This document shows positions 1 to 8,630 of a DNA stretch of 64,000 nt, one piece after another. The stretch lies in contig NZ_FTNV01000001.1 in assembly GCF_900156535.1 (NCBI RefSeq), positions 1,922,001 through 1,986,000 of the forward strand. Direction: 5' to 3'. Numbering within the stretch: position 1 is the first letter of the stretch; each line of letters begins with the position of its first letter. Under the pieces are notes generated by a model that saw nothing but the letters and a program-made list of their open reading frames with translations, ran no database searches and had not been told where the DNA came from. The position numbers and the translations under genes are program-made. Origin of the DNA: Roseovarius nanhaiticus. GTDB lineage: Bacteria > Pseudomonadota > Alphaproteobacteria > Rhodobacterales > Rhodobacteraceae.

Positions 1-1790
1 ATCTGACCGGCGATCAGAAGGTCCGAGGTCGAACCCTGCAAACCCGAGGAGAGCGAAAAGCTGTTACTGCCGTCCGTTTCGAGCTGGGCCTTGTCGCGCA
101 CGACCTGGCCCAGTGTCAGCGTGCTGCGCAATCCGCCGGGGGCAAAGCGCGTCCAGTTCAGCCCATAGGCCGCACTCAACCCACGCTCGCGCCGATCGGC
201 GGCGGAAAAGCGTGACAGAGATAGCAGGTTGCCTTCGTCGAACTCGTTGCGCGTGGCCTGGTCGACCGCGATATTGGGTGTGCTGCCACCGACCCAGCCC
301 AGCTGAACGACCGGCTCGATCAGGTGCACCGTACCGCCGGCCGTGGTTTTCGCCATGGGATAGCGCAGCGTCAGCGCCGCGCGGGGTGTCGCGTCGGTAT
401 AGTCGCTGCGCGTGTTGACGGCGGCGCCCTGAACCCCGATGTGATCGACGTCCACTCCGGTCTGGAACGTTGTCCGCAGACCGTTCATCACGGTCCAGCT
501 GCGCAGCCAGTCTGCGCTGGCGGTCAGTCGCACCACATCGCGCCCATCGGCAAAGCGATCGAAATCGGGCCCATCCGTGCGCAGGTCGGACGTGCGGTAA
601 TGACCATGCGCTTGCGCGGCAAAGCGCAGCTCGCCGCCCATGCGGGCCGGAAAGAAGCGTTTTTCGTAGTCCAGATTTGCCACTGACGTAGGCAAGGTGG
701 AACTGTCTTCGCCAGATCGCAGAGTGTGAAAATAGGTCAGTGCGGCGCGGCGCCACTCATCCCGGCGCACCCGCTCGACAGAGATCTCGCTATCCAGGCG
801 ATCTTTGCTGTCATAGCCGTATTCCAGCAAATAGGCGTCGTCTGACACCGCTTCGATGTCGAATTGTAGGACGTAATCCTGCGGGAGCGCAAAGACACCC
901 CTGCCGTTGAGATACGCGCGACGTTCGCCGCGCCGGACATCATCGTCACTGAATGCGCCCTCGAATTCAATTCCGCCGGTGCGAAATTCTTGCCGATAGC
1001 GAAATTCTAGCGTGCGCGTTTCATCGGTCAAAAACGGCGTCAAAGTTAGGTCTTTGTCGTCCCCGATCCGAATGAAGTAGGGTATCTTGACGCCCGTTCC
1101 GAGCAATGTCGAGTTGTAGAGCGTCGGAGTCAGAAAGCCGGTCAACCGCTCGACCGTGGGATCGGGCAGGCGCAGGCGCGGAAAATAGGCGATGGGCACG
1201 TTGCCGACGTGGAATTGCGCCCCATCCAGGAAAAGCTGCCGTGTTTCGGCGTCGTGAATCACGCGCCGCGCGCGGATCTGCCACAGCGGCGCGTCACCTT
1301 CCTTGCAGACCCGGCAGGAGGTCACCGCGGCCTTGTAGAGCTGGGAATACCGTCCCTCACTGCGACTGATCTGATTGGCGGCCAGTTGCAACTGATCGTC
1401 CATCACGACACGCGCGCCGGTCAGGATCCCGTCGCGCAAATCGCGGCTCAGCTCGCCGCTATCGGCCAGGACGGTGGTATATTGCCCATCGTCCAGCATC
1501 AGTGGTCCGGTGATGGTCAGCGTGTCGGCGTCCCGGTCATAGGTGATGCTTTGCGCCTTGAGGCGCTGCCCTTCGTACATCGCCTCGACATTGCCGGTCG
1601 CAGTCAGAACACTGCCATCCGTGATCGTCACATCATCGGCGACCAGCAGGGCGGGGGCCTGCGCCGTCCGGGATGCCGTAGCGACGCCGCGTTCCTGCGC
1701 GGCCAGCGGCGTAGCGAGAGGGGCGCCAAAGGCCAGCGCGCTGCCAAGGGCAACAGCCACGAATGGCAGGGGATGGCGGGCGCGGATCAT
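1..1790 (-). CDS. lptD: LPS-assembly outer-membrane protein LptD (3' end outside window)
   Basis: LptD is the outer-membrane beta-barrel that, with LptE, inserts lipopolysaccharide into the outer leaflet. The reading frame is open from ATG 1788-1790 to the window edge (about 596 codons). It starts with a signal peptide (IRARHPLPFV, then an Ala-rich stretch) and an OstA/LptA-like domain (LLVADDVTITDGSVLTATG). The LptD barrel domain follows (YFPRLRLPDPTVERLTGFLTP, FRYRQEF, ALTLRYPMAK). The cysteine pair CRVC is of the type LptD uses for disulfides. The start overlaps the lptG stop as ATGA, so lptF-lptG-lptD is one translationally coupled operon. The C-terminal barrel strands are missing only because the window ends. 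Confidence 0.93.
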   Translation of the reverse strand, partial: MIRARHPLPFVAVALGSALAFGAPLATPLAAQERGVATASRTAQAPALLVADDVTITDGSVLTATGNVEAMYEGQRLKAQSITYDRDADTLTITGPLMLDDGQYTTVLADSGELSRDLRDGILTGARVVMDDQLQLAANQISRSEGRYSQLYKAAVTSCRVCKEGDAPLWQIRARRVIHDAETRQLFLDGAQFHVGNVPIAYFPRLRLPDPTVERLTGFLTPTLYNSTLLGTGVKIPYFIRIGDDKDLTLTPFLTDETRTLEFRYRQEFRTGGIEFEGAFSDDDVRRGERRAYLNGRGVFALPQDYVLQFDIEAVSDDAYLLEYGYDSKDRLDSEISVERVRRDEWRRAALTYFHTLRSGEDSSTLPTSVANLDYEKRFFPARMGGELRFAAQAHGHYRTSDLRTDGPDFDRFADGRDVVRLTASADWLRSWTVMNGLRTTFQTGVDVDHIGVQGAAVNTRSDYTDATPRAALTLRYPMAKTTAGGTVHLIEPVVQLGWVGGSTPNIAVDQATRNEFDEGNLLSLSRFSAADRRERGLSAAYGLNWTRFAPGGLRSTLTLGQVVRDKAQLETDGSNSFSLSSGLQGSTSDLLIAGQ

Positions 1791-2878
1791 CCGTCCTCCA
1801 TATGCAGAACAATTCCGAGGGCCAGCATCAATGAGGCCACGGGCGGCGCCCATGCGGCAAGGATTACGGGGATTTGCCCGTTCTCGCCAAGCACTTGCGC
1901 GAAGTTCCTGATGTAATGAAGCGAAAAGCCCAGCATAATTGCGATCAACACGGAAATGCCGGTATTCGTGGTGCGGACATGGCGCATCGTGAAGGCAGCG
2001 GCCATCAGCACAAGTGCCATCAGAAAGATCGGGCGCGCCAGCTCCATCTGGTACCAGACCGCATAGCGCCGCGCGGAAAACCCGGCATCCTCCAGCTGCG
2101 AGATAAAGCCGGGCAGGTCCCAGATCGGGATGTATTCAGGCTTGCCGAAACTGTCCACGATGCCCTCGCGCGTGAGGGCCGAAGGCACTGACAGACTGTC
2201 CATCGTCTGCGCCTCTGCCTCCGGGTTCAGCCCGTTCGAGAGGGTCCATAGCTTCACACCCGTCAGCTGCCATTCGCCCACGCCCAGCGCGGCACGCTCT
2301 GCGGTTATGCGGCGCAGCGGCTCGCCCTCGGGCGAGAAGGAGATGAACGTGGCATTGCTCAGAACCGACACATCTGCGCTGGCCGACGCGGCATGGATCA
2401 CGGTCTGGCCATCGGCACTGCCTTGGCGCAGCCAAAGCCCCTCGGACGAAAGGGCAAGGATGTTTGAGCCGAAGCCGCTATAGGCGGCGACAAGGTCGTG
2501 ATAGCGTTTGGACGACGCGGCGACGAGCGGGTTGAACACCGTGATCGACACGATGCCGATCAGAGCCGCCATCATCACGGGCGCGCCCATGCCGCGGAAC
2601 CCCGACAGGCCCGAGGCCCGCACCACCACCATCTCGGACGAGCGCGCGAGGCGCACAAACACCGCGACAGCGGCCAGGATGATGACGAGCGGCAGGATTT
2701 CGTAATTGGCATGGGGCAGGTTCAGCAACACCACCTCGGCCACGTCCCACACAGGCAGCTCGGGGAAATCCTGCAGCTCATCGACCATGTCGATCAAACC
2801 GAGGATCACGACGAAGACCGCCGTGATGCCCAGATAGGTCCAGAGGAACTTGCGTGCAAAATACCAATGCAGGGTCAC
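1787..2878 (-). CDS. lptG: LPS export ABC transporter permease LptG
   Basis: LptG is one of the two inner-membrane permeases of the LptB2FG transporter that extracts LPS and feeds it to the LptC/A bridge. The product is 363 aa of the YjgP/YjgQ family. Membrane segments lie at the N-terminus (FLWTYLGITAVFVVILGLIDMV, split here as a description of the first helix) and in the C-terminal third (PIFLMALVLMAAAFTM and the helices after it), with a periplasmic beta-jellyroll between. The start is GTG 2876-2878, which overlaps the lptF TGA as GTGA. A longer frame to 3007 exists but would run into lptF and lacks family similarity. Confidence 0.92.
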   Translation of the reverse strand: MTLHWYFARKFLWTYLGITAVFVVILGLIDMVDELQDFPELPVWDVAEVVLLNLPHANYEILPLVIILAAVAVFVRLARSSEMVVVRASGLSGFRGMGAPVMMAALIGIVSITVFNPLVAASSKRYHDLVAAYSGFGSNILALSSEGLWLRQGSADGQTVIHAASASADVSVLSNATFISFSPEGEPLRRITAERAALGVGEWQLTGVKLWTLSNGLNPEAEAQTMDSLSVPSALTREGIVDSFGKPEYIPIWDLPGFISQLEDAGFSARRYAVWYQMELARPIFLMALVLMAAAFTMRHVRTTNTGISVLIAIMLGFSLHYIRNFAQVLGENGQIPVILAAWAPPVASLMLALGIVLHMEDG

Positions 2879-4020
2879 GTTGCGGCCTCCGGGCGCGCGC
2901 GCCGCACACCGCGCAAGCGCCGCAAAAGCCCCGGATGCGCCGCCGAATAGAGCAGCAACCAGCCGATGCCAAAGCCGATCAGGGCGGGCAGGTAGAGCAG
3001 CGGCCACATCATCGGCGCGGTCAGAACCGGCCCCGCCACCGCGCTTTCGACAAGTTTGACCCCGATCAGTAAAAGGAAAGCCGTCAAGATCTGGCGCCAG
3101 ACGCCAAAGCGGCTGAAGCCGCCCTGCAAGAGCGTGGCAAAGCCGATCAGCGCCGCGACGATACAGAGGATCGCCTGCGCGAACCGCGAATGAAGGGCCG
3201 TGACGGCCACCCCGAGCGTCACGCCCGTCCGCTCGGCCACCGCGCCGGGATCGCGGATGAGGTCGGGCGTGCCTGCAAAGGCGATACGGTCGAGGTTGAG
3301 CGCGCTTTGTGACACAAGCCGGCTGATATCATACGAGAAATCGTCGAAATGCGTGGTAAAGAGTCGTTGGCCCTCCGGCTCGATATTCTGCGCCAGACCG
3401 TCCAGCATCACCAGCTTGGTGCCGCCACCCTCCTGAACCAGGTAGGCGCGGGCCGAGGTGTAGGTCGTCGGCGCATCGGGCTGGCGGCGATCAGACAGGA
3501 ACACGTTGCGCAACTCGCCCTCGGGCGTGATCTCGCGGATGTAAAAGGTGACGCCCGCCGCAGGGTGCAAAAACTCACCCTCGGTCAGCAGCTTGGCGGT
3601 GATGTTGCCCGACACCTCGGCGCGGCGCTGCTCCAGTTGTTTCAGGCTGAGCGGGATCAGCACATGCGACAGGAGCGACATCATCAGCGCGACAATTATT
3701 CCGAAATAGAGGACGGGCCGCGCCATGCGCCAAGGCGAATAGCCGGTCGCCTGCATCACGGTCAACTCGCTCTCGGTACTCAGGCGGTTGGTCACGTAAA
3801 CCGCGCCCGCGAAGGCCGCGATCGGCAAGACAATGCCGATGACGCCGGGGAGCGTAAGTGCGGTGAACTCGACGAAGACCCAAGACGACTGCCCGTCACT
3901 GACGAGCCGGTCGAACATCCGCACCGCCTTGTTGATCCAGAAGATCGACACCAGAACCAATGCGAAAAAGCCGAACAGCACCATGAATTGCGACAGCATG
4001 TATCTGTCGAATCTGGCCAC
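2875..4020 (-). CDS. lptF: LPS export ABC transporter permease LptF
   Basis: LptF is the partner permease of LptG in the LPS exporter. The product is 381 aa of the YjgP/YjgQ family. It begins ARFDRYMLSQFMVLFGFFAL, a cytoplasmic amphipathic segment plus the first membrane helix. Further helices occur near residues 50-120 and in the last 100 residues, with a soluble jellyroll of about 170 residues between them. The start codon is GTG at 4018-4020, preceded by a strong GAGGGGG ribosome site. It is the first gene of the lptF-lptG-lptD operon and is divergent from pepA across 195 bp. Confidence 0.92.
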   Translation of the reverse strand: MARFDRYMLSQFMVLFGFFALVLVSIFWINKAVRMFDRLVSDGQSSWVFVEFTALTLPGVIGIVLPIAAFAGAVYVTNRLSTESELTVMQATGYSPWRMARPVLYFGIIVALMMSLLSHVLIPLSLKQLEQRRAEVSGNITAKLLTEGEFLHPAAGVTFYIREITPEGELRNVFLSDRRQPDAPTTYTSARAYLVQEGGGTKLVMLDGLAQNIEPEGQRLFTTHFDDFSYDISRLVSQSALNLDRIAFAGTPDLIRDPGAVAERTGVTLGVAVTALHSRFAQAILCIVAALIGFATLLQGGFSRFGVWRQILTAFLLLIGVKLVESAVAGPVLTAPMMWPLLYLPALIGFGIGWLLLYSAAHPGLLRRLRGVRRARPEAAT

Positions 4021-4215
4021 GTATCACCCCCTCAGCACCATATCTGGTGGCAAGCTATCCGAAACCGGCGCGCGGTAAAACTGCTAAAGCGCGGGCGTGC
4101 ATCCGGTCCATGCGGCGGCGCGCGCCATTGCACTTGGTTCAAAAATGCGCAGAGTCCGCGCAACCCGTTCGGGGCGGCCTGCGCCGCCCGCGAAGACCCA
4201 ATCAGGAGACGATAC

Positions 4216-5691
4216 ATGACCGCACCCGCATCTACCCGCATCATTGCCACCGATCTGGACGCGCTGGCCAGCGCCACGGGGCGCATCGCGGTCTTGATCG
4301 GCTCCGATGGCAAGCTGGGCGATGGCGCGCGGCGCATCAACAAGCTGACGAAGGGCGCGCTTGCGCGGATGATCGAGGGCGGCGCGCTGGAGGGCATGAA
4401 ATCCGGCGAGGTCAAGACGCTGGCCTGGCCTACGGGCCTCAAGGCCGAGGCGGTCGATATTCTCTGCCTCGAGCGGAACGCGAAGGAGATCGAGGCGCGC
4501 AAGGCGGGCGCGGCCCTGGGCAAGCTGCTGGATAAAGGCGGCATGACCGTTCTGGCCGCGCAGCAGCGCCGCCCCGTCGATCTGATGCTGGGGCTGATCC
4601 TGCGCGCCTACAGCTTTACCGCGCGCAAGACGGGCGAGCAGAAAACCTTCGGCGAGGTAACGCTGATGGTGTCGAAGCCCGACGAGGTCGAAGCCGAGGT
4701 CGAGGCCGCGCGGGCCGTGGCCGAGGGCGTCTTCTTCACTCGCGATCTGGTGAGCGAGCCCGCCAACCACCTGACAACCACCGAATTCGCCAAGCGCATC
4801 AAGGATATGGAGAGCCTCGGCCTCAAGATCACGGTGCTGGAGGAGGACAAGCTGGAGAGCCTCGGTATGGGCCTTCTGCTCAGCGTCGGTTTCGGCAGCG
4901 CCAGCCCGTCAAAGGTGGCAATCATGGAGTGGAACGGCGGCGCCAAAGGCGACGCGCCGCTTGCCTTGGTCGGCAAGGGCGTTGTCTTCGACACTGGCGG
5001 GATCAGCCTGAAACCGGCTGCCGGAATGGAAGACATGACGATGGACATGGGCGGCGCGGGCGTTGTCGCGGGCGTGATGCGCACTCTGGCGCTGCGCAAG
5101 GCCAAGGCGAATGTCGTCGGCCTCGTGGGCCTTGTCGAGAATATGCCATCGGACCGCGCCACGCGGCCCGGCGATGTCGTGACCTCGATGAAGGGCGACA
5201 CGGTCGAGATCATCAATACCGACGCCGAAGGCCGCCTCGTTTTGGCGGATGTCATGTGGTACGCGCAGGAGACCTTCAAACCGCGTGCGATGGTCGATCT
5301 GGCCACCCTGACGGGCGCGATCATTATCGGCCTCGGCCATGACAATGCAGGTGTCTTCAGCAATGACGACGCGCTGGCGGGCGCCTTCCTGAAGGCGGCG
5401 GGCGCCGAGGGTGAAGGCGCATGGCGCATGCCCATGGGCCAGTCCTATGACGACCAGCTGAAAAGCCAGATCGCCGATATGAAGAATGTCGGCGGTCGCC
5501 CCGCAGGCTCGATCACGGCGGCGCAGTTCCTGCAGCGGTTCGTGCAAGAGGGCACGCCCTGGATGCATCTGGATATCGCGGGCGTCGCCTCGGTCAAGTC
5601 CGACACGGATTACGCCCCCAAGGGCGCGACCGGCTGGGGCGTCATGGCGCTGAACCGCCTCGTCGAGGATATGTCCGGCGAGGCCAAGTAA
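4216..5691 (+). CDS. pepA: leucyl aminopeptidase (M17 family, PepA)
   Basis: This cytosolic dimanganese/zinc aminopeptidase removes N-terminal residues from peptides. The 491-aa product has the usual M17 layout: a variable N-terminal domain and a C-terminal catalytic domain. Visible motifs are VGKGVVFDTGGISLKP (metal-binding Lys and Asp) and the family signature NTDAEGRLVLADV near residues 335-347. I chose ATG 4216 because AGGAGA sits 7 nt upstream and the protein matches the family length. The same frame is open back to 3349, but that part is antisense to lptF and is not coding. It forms an operon with holC (5-nt gap). Confidence 0.95.
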   Translation: MTAPASTRIIATDLDALASATGRIAVLIGSDGKLGDGARRINKLTKGALARMIEGGALEGMKSGEVKTLAWPTGLKAEAVDILCLERNAKEIEARKAGAALGKLLDKGGMTVLAAQQRRPVDLMLGLILRAYSFTARKTGEQKTFGEVTLMVSKPDEVEAEVEAARAVAEGVFFTRDLVSEPANHLTTTEFAKRIKDMESLGLKITVLEEDKLESLGMGLLLSVGFGSASPSKVAIMEWNGGAKGDAPLALVGKGVVFDTGGISLKPAAGMEDMTMDMGGAGVVAGVMRTLALRKAKANVVGLVGLVENMPSDRATRPGDVVTSMKGDTVEIINTDAEGRLVLADVMWYAQETFKPRAMVDLATLTGAIIIGLGHDNAGVFSNDDALAGAFLKAAGAEGEGAWRMPMGQSYDDQLKSQIADMKNVGGRPAGSITAAQFLQRFVQEGTPWMHLDIAGVASVKSDTDYAPKGATGWGVMALNRLVEDMSGEAK

Positions 5692-5696
5692 CGCCC

Positions 5697-6173
5697 ATGG
5701 GCGCCGCCTATTTCTATCACCTGACGCGCGCGCCGCTGGAGGCGACCTTGCCCATGCTCCTGGACAAGGCACGCGGCGCGGGCTGGCGCGTGGCCGTGCG
5801 CGGGACCGATCCCGCGCAGATGGATGCGCTGGACGACGCGCTGTGGTCCGCGGGGGGCGACGATGCCTTTTTGCCCCATGGCCGCGCGGGCCAGCCGCAT
5901 GAGGCGGATCAACCGATTCTGCTGACGACGCTGGCCGAGATGCCCAATGGCGCCACCTGCCTGATGGCCGTGAGCGGCGCTGAGGTGGCCCCCGACGAGG
6001 TGCAGCGGCTCGACCGGGTCTGCATCCTCTTCGATGGCAATGACGAGGCCGCCGTCGCCCATGCGCGCATTCAGTGGAAGGCGCTGACCGATGCGGGATG
6101 CGCCGCGCAATACTGGTCCGAGGCGTCCGGCCGCTGGGAAAAAAAGGCCGAAAAAGAGCCCGCCGCGTCCTGA
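5697..6173 (+). CDS. holC: DNA polymerase III chi subunit
   Basis: Chi belongs to the clamp-loader of DNA polymerase III and contacts single-strand binding protein. The 158-aa product shows the HolC fold: YFYHLTRAPLEATLPMLLDKA, LDDALWSA, DDAFLPHG, ADQPILLTT, VCILFDG and a C-terminal helix ending in YWSEASGRWEKKAEKE. It follows pepA by 5 nt, an arrangement common in alphaproteobacteria. A GC-rich hairpin overlaps its stop codon. Confidence 0.9.
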   Translation: MGAAYFYHLTRAPLEATLPMLLDKARGAGWRVAVRGTDPAQMDALDDALWSAGGDDAFLPHGRAGQPHEADQPILLTTLAEMPNGATCLMAVSGAEVAPDEVQRLDRVCILFDGNDEAAVAHARIQWKALTDAGCAAQYWSEASGRWEKKAEKEPAAS

Positions 6174-6184
6174 GACGGGCGGGC
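6158..6184. terminator. GC-rich hairpin at the holC stop
   Basis: The arms GCCCGCCGCGTC and GACGGGCGGGC pair with a single bulge. The holC TGA lies in the loop. No U-tract follows on either strand, so it may be a weak or Rho-assisted end for the converging holC and rhodanese transcripts. Confidence 0.4.
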
Positions 6185-6210
6185 CGAGTTACCGGGATAG
6201 ATTGCAGTGT

Positions 6211-6798
6211 TTACTCCGCGCGGAGCGGGATCTTGTCCTTGTTCATCGCGTAGCCCCACGGCAGCTCGCTGTTTTTCCAGCCGTTCTTCAGCCGCCATGG
6301 CCCGCGCGGATCATCCTTGACCGTGCCACCCTCAAAACCGTCGACGACGACATAGACGGCGCTCAGCCCCAGATCCTTCAGCGCATTCGCCGAAGGCGCG
6401 CCGCGCGTGCCGCCCGAGCGGCACATCAGCATCACGGGCGTATCCTTGTCCATGCCGCGCGCCTCCATTTCGGCGGCGATCTTCGCGGCGAACTCGGGGT
6501 TCCTGCGCATCTGCAAGACCGGTTTCTCGGGGTTCCAGGCGGTGGGATCGACCATCAGAAAAGGCACGTTCACATCCACCACATCGGTAAAGCCGGTGAA
6601 CATGATCTCGATCGGCTCGCGCACGTCGACAAAAAGAACGTCGTCGCCCTTGGACATTTTCATCTCATAGGCTTCGCGGGCGGTCAGGTAGAGCCCCCAG
6701 TCCGTCTGCTGGGCCGGGTCTTCGGGCACATCGGCGGCCAAAGCGCCGGTGCCGAGCGTGGCCGCCACCAGGGCGGCGGTGATCCATGGCTTGAACAT
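6211..6798 (-). CDS. exported rhodanese-domain protein
   Basis: Rhodanese domains transfer sulfane sulfur through a catalytic cysteine. The 195-aa product begins with a cleavable signal peptide (FKPWITAALVAATLGTGALAA), so it should act in the periplasm. The rhodanese core includes VLFVDVREP near residues 54-62 and the active-site loop CRSGGTRG with Cys126. A roughly 30-residue insertion (VDPTAWNPEKPVLQMRRNPE) precedes the active-site half. It lies 20 nt downstream of the DsrE-like gene and is presumably co-transcribed with it from the FNR-box promoter. The physiological sulfur donor and acceptor cannot be told from sequence. Confidence 0.85.
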   Translation of the reverse strand: MFKPWITAALVAATLGTGALAADVPEDPAQQTDWGLYLTAREAYEMKMSKGDDVLFVDVREPIEIMFTGFTDVVDVNVPFLMVDPTAWNPEKPVLQMRRNPEFAAKIAAEMEARGMDKDTPVMLMCRSGGTRGAPSANALKDLGLSAVYVVVDGFEGGTVKDDPRGPWRLKNGWKNSELPWGYAMNKDKIPLRAE

Positions 6799-6818
6799 GG
6801 GTGGATCCTCCTTCTCGC

Positions 6819-7259
6819 TTAAAAAGACAGAACGCGTGCGTCAGGGTCCATCAGGGCAGCAGCCATCGCCGGCGGCTTGGCCACGGTGATGCCATCCAGC
6901 AGCACATCCGCTTCGGCGCCCTTGCCGGGCAGGTAGATCGCGCAAACCTCGACGGTGGCGCCAGCCTCGCGGATCTTCTGCATCAGGCCTTGCGGGCTCA
7001 TGCCCATGGGCGGCTGCGCGGCGGTCGCGCTTTCGGGTGCGTCCTTCAGCGCGATATCGCCACCCGGACCGCAAAGCAGCATGTGACCGCTGGCGCCGGT
7101 TTTCATGGATTGCATTGTCAGGACCATCCCCATCAGCTGCGTTTGCGCATCGGCGCTGGTGATGATCGTCACGACCTTGCCGGGCGCATCGTCCGCTACG
7201 GCGGGCAGGGCGGCGGTAAGGGCGGTCGCGCAAAGGGCGAGTGTCGGGATCAGGCGCAT
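6819..7259 (-). CDS. exported DsrE-like protein
   Basis: The 146-aa product has a signal peptide (RLIPTLALCATALTAALPAVA) followed by a DsrE/DsrF-like alpha/beta domain: VVTIITSADAQTQLMGMVLTMQ, then GHMLLCGPGGD, then TVEVCAIYLPG. Two cysteines (in LLCGPGG and VEVCAIY) sit where this fold places strand ends and could carry persulfide, but that is inference. GAAGGAGA lies just upstream of the ATG. It is the first gene of a two-gene operon with the exported rhodanese, behind an exact FNR-type box. The assignment rests on fold-like motif order, so it is less certain than its partner's. Confidence 0.7.
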   Translation of the reverse strand: MRLIPTLALCATALTAALPAVADDAPGKVVTIITSADAQTQLMGMVLTMQSMKTGASGHMLLCGPGGDIALKDAPESATAAQPPMGMSPQGLMQKIREAGATVEVCAIYLPGKGAEADVLLDGITVAKPPAMAAALMDPDARVLSF

Positions 7260-7321
7260 GGGATGTCTCCTTCAAAGAACGTATGCATTTCCCTGAATAT
7301 GACATCTGGCGCGGTGCCGTA

Positions 7322-7335
7322 TTGATCTTGATCAA
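7322..7335 (-). promoter_or_regulatory. FNR/FnrL-type operator (TTGAT-N4-ATCAA)
   Basis: This is an exact match to the FNR/Anr/FnrL consensus, centred about 69 bp upstream of the DsrE-like start. On the minus strand a CATATT hexamer lies 20 nt beyond the box. That is close to the spacing of a class II FNR promoter, where the box is centred near -41.5. The predicted 5' leader would be about 28 nt and contains the GAAGGAGA ribosome site. It suggests oxygen- or nitric-oxide-responsive control of the DsrE-rhodanese operon. Confidence 0.75.
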
Positions 7336-7339
7336 CCAC

Positions 7340-7362
7340 CCCTGCGGCGCGCCGCCGCAGGG
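7340..7362 (-). terminator. hairpin after the aspartic protease gene
   Basis: A perfect 9-bp stem, CCCTGCGGC against GCCGCAGGG with a 5-nt loop, starts 4 nt after the protease stop. No U-tract is present. It separates that unit from the FNR-controlled operon downstream. Confidence 0.5.
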
Positions 7363-7365
7363 CGC

Positions 7366-7950
7366 CTAGCGCTCGAGGATCAGCGTGCCGCCGGTGATCT
7401 GCACGCTGCGGAACCGTTCGAGATAACCCATGCCCAGCAGCGACTCGCGCAGCTCGCCCGAGTTGACCACAGCACGCACGCCCCGGTCGCTCAGCCCCTC
7501 GACGGAGATAGTATCCAGCCGCACCGGCGCGGTGCGCACGATGCCGTTGGCGGTGCTGGCCTGCCCGGTGAAGTTCAGGTTTTCGGGGCGCAGGCCCGCC
7601 GCAGCCGCATCCTCGCGGCTCAGCACGATGTCGCTGGCGCCGGTATCGACGACAAAGCGGATGGGCGCGCCGTTGACTTCGGCATCGAGGTAATAGTGAC
7701 CGTCGGGCGCGCGGGGCAGCTCGATCCGGCCCGCCTCGGCGCTGACCGACTGGCGCGGCGCCACCGTGCCACGCACATCGTCCCAAAGGCCGATCGCCGC
7801 AATAACGCCGATGAAGATCGCGCCCCAGACCGCCGCCTGCTGCAACGTCTTGCCCAGACTGTCACGATTGGCGGCGAAAAACCACATCATCACCGCGCAG
7901 CCAAGCACGATGAGATAGACAAGATGGGCGGTGTCGAAATCGGTGTTCAT
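7366..7950 (-). CDS. membrane-anchored retropepsin-like aspartic protease (TIGR02281-type)
   Basis: The 194-aa product has two N-terminal membrane segments (LVYLIVLGCAVMMWFFA and AVWGAIFIGVIAAIGLW) and a C-terminal retropepsin-like domain. The catalytic motif is FVVDTGASDIVLS, with the flap region FTGQASTANG and the C-terminal LLGMGYLERF, as in the clan AA single-domain proteases of alphaproteobacteria. ATG 7948-7950 is chosen because it gives the family N-terminus. The frame extends upstream to 8097 but that part overlaps marC antisense. The substrate is unknown. Confidence 0.85.
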   Translation of the reverse strand: MNTDFDTAHLVYLIVLGCAVMMWFFAANRDSLGKTLQQAAVWGAIFIGVIAAIGLWDDVRGTVAPRQSVSAEAGRIELPRAPDGHYYLDAEVNGAPIRFVVDTGASDIVLSREDAAAAGLRPENLNFTGQASTANGIVRTAPVRLDTISVEGLSDRGVRAVVNSGELRESLLGMGYLERFRSVQITGGTLILER

Positions 7951-7987
7951 ACGCTCAAGATAGGGTGCCGGCGCCGCCGATGCCAGA

Positions 7988-8605
7988 TCAACCGGCCAAG
8001 CCGAAACCGCGCAGACCGTCCAGCACGAATTGCACCGCCAGCGCGGCCAGAAGCATGCCCAGAACGCGGGTGACGACGGCGATGCCCGTCTTGCCAAGCG
8101 CCCGCTCCAACATGCCCGCGCCGAGGAACGAGATGAAGACCAGCGTCATCACGAACAGCATCGTGCCCAGCACCCACATGAGGCCTGAAACCCCCTGATG
8201 TTCGCCCGTCAGAAGAATGATCGTGGCGATGGCGCCGGGCCCGGCGATCAGCGGAATCGCCAGCGGAAAGATCGACGGATCGTCATGGTCGTCCTGCTCG
8301 GCCGTATCCTCGCGCCGCGCGGTGCGGCGCTGGAACAGCATGTCGAGCGCGGTCAGGAACAAAAGGATGCCGCCCGCGATGCGGAAGGCGGGCATCGAGA
8401 TGCCGATGAAGCCAAGCACCGCCTCGCCGAAGGCGCCAAAGACGCACAGAAGCGCGGCGCCCATCAGGCAGGCCCGAATGGCGATGGACCGGCGCATCTG
8501 CTTGTCCATCCCGCGCGTCAGCGCAAGGAACAAGGGCGCCAGCGCGAACGGATCGAGCACGATGAAGAGCGTGACGAATGTGGTGATGAGCGCGGCGCTT
8601 TCCAT
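7988..8605 (-). CDS. MarC family integral membrane protein
   Basis: This 205-aa membrane protein of the MarC/YhgN family has six predicted helices. Typical segments are LITTFVTLFIVLDPFALAPL, FRIAGGILLFLTALDML, FPLAIPLIAGPGAIATIILL and GIAVVTRVLGMLLAALAVQF. ATG 8603-8605 has GAGGGA 9 nt upstream; a TTG at 8614 is possible but less likely. Despite the historical name, MarC proteins have no proven role in multiple antibiotic resistance, and the transported substrate is not established. Confidence 0.88.
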   Translation of the reverse strand: MESAALITTFVTLFIVLDPFALAPLFLALTRGMDKQMRRSIAIRACLMGAALLCVFGAFGEAVLGFIGISMPAFRIAGGILLFLTALDMLFQRRTARREDTAEQDDHDDPSIFPLAIPLIAGPGAIATIILLTGEHQGVSGLMWVLGTMLFVMTLVFISFLGAGMLERALGKTGIAVVTRVLGMLLAALAVQFVLDGLRGFGLAG

Positions 8606-8630
8606 AATCTCCAATTCCCTCGGGGCAGCC

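Noticed and set aside
3349-4215. N-terminal extension of the pepA frame
   Set aside because: The frame is open but antisense to lptF. The PepA family N-terminus and ribosome site are at 4216.
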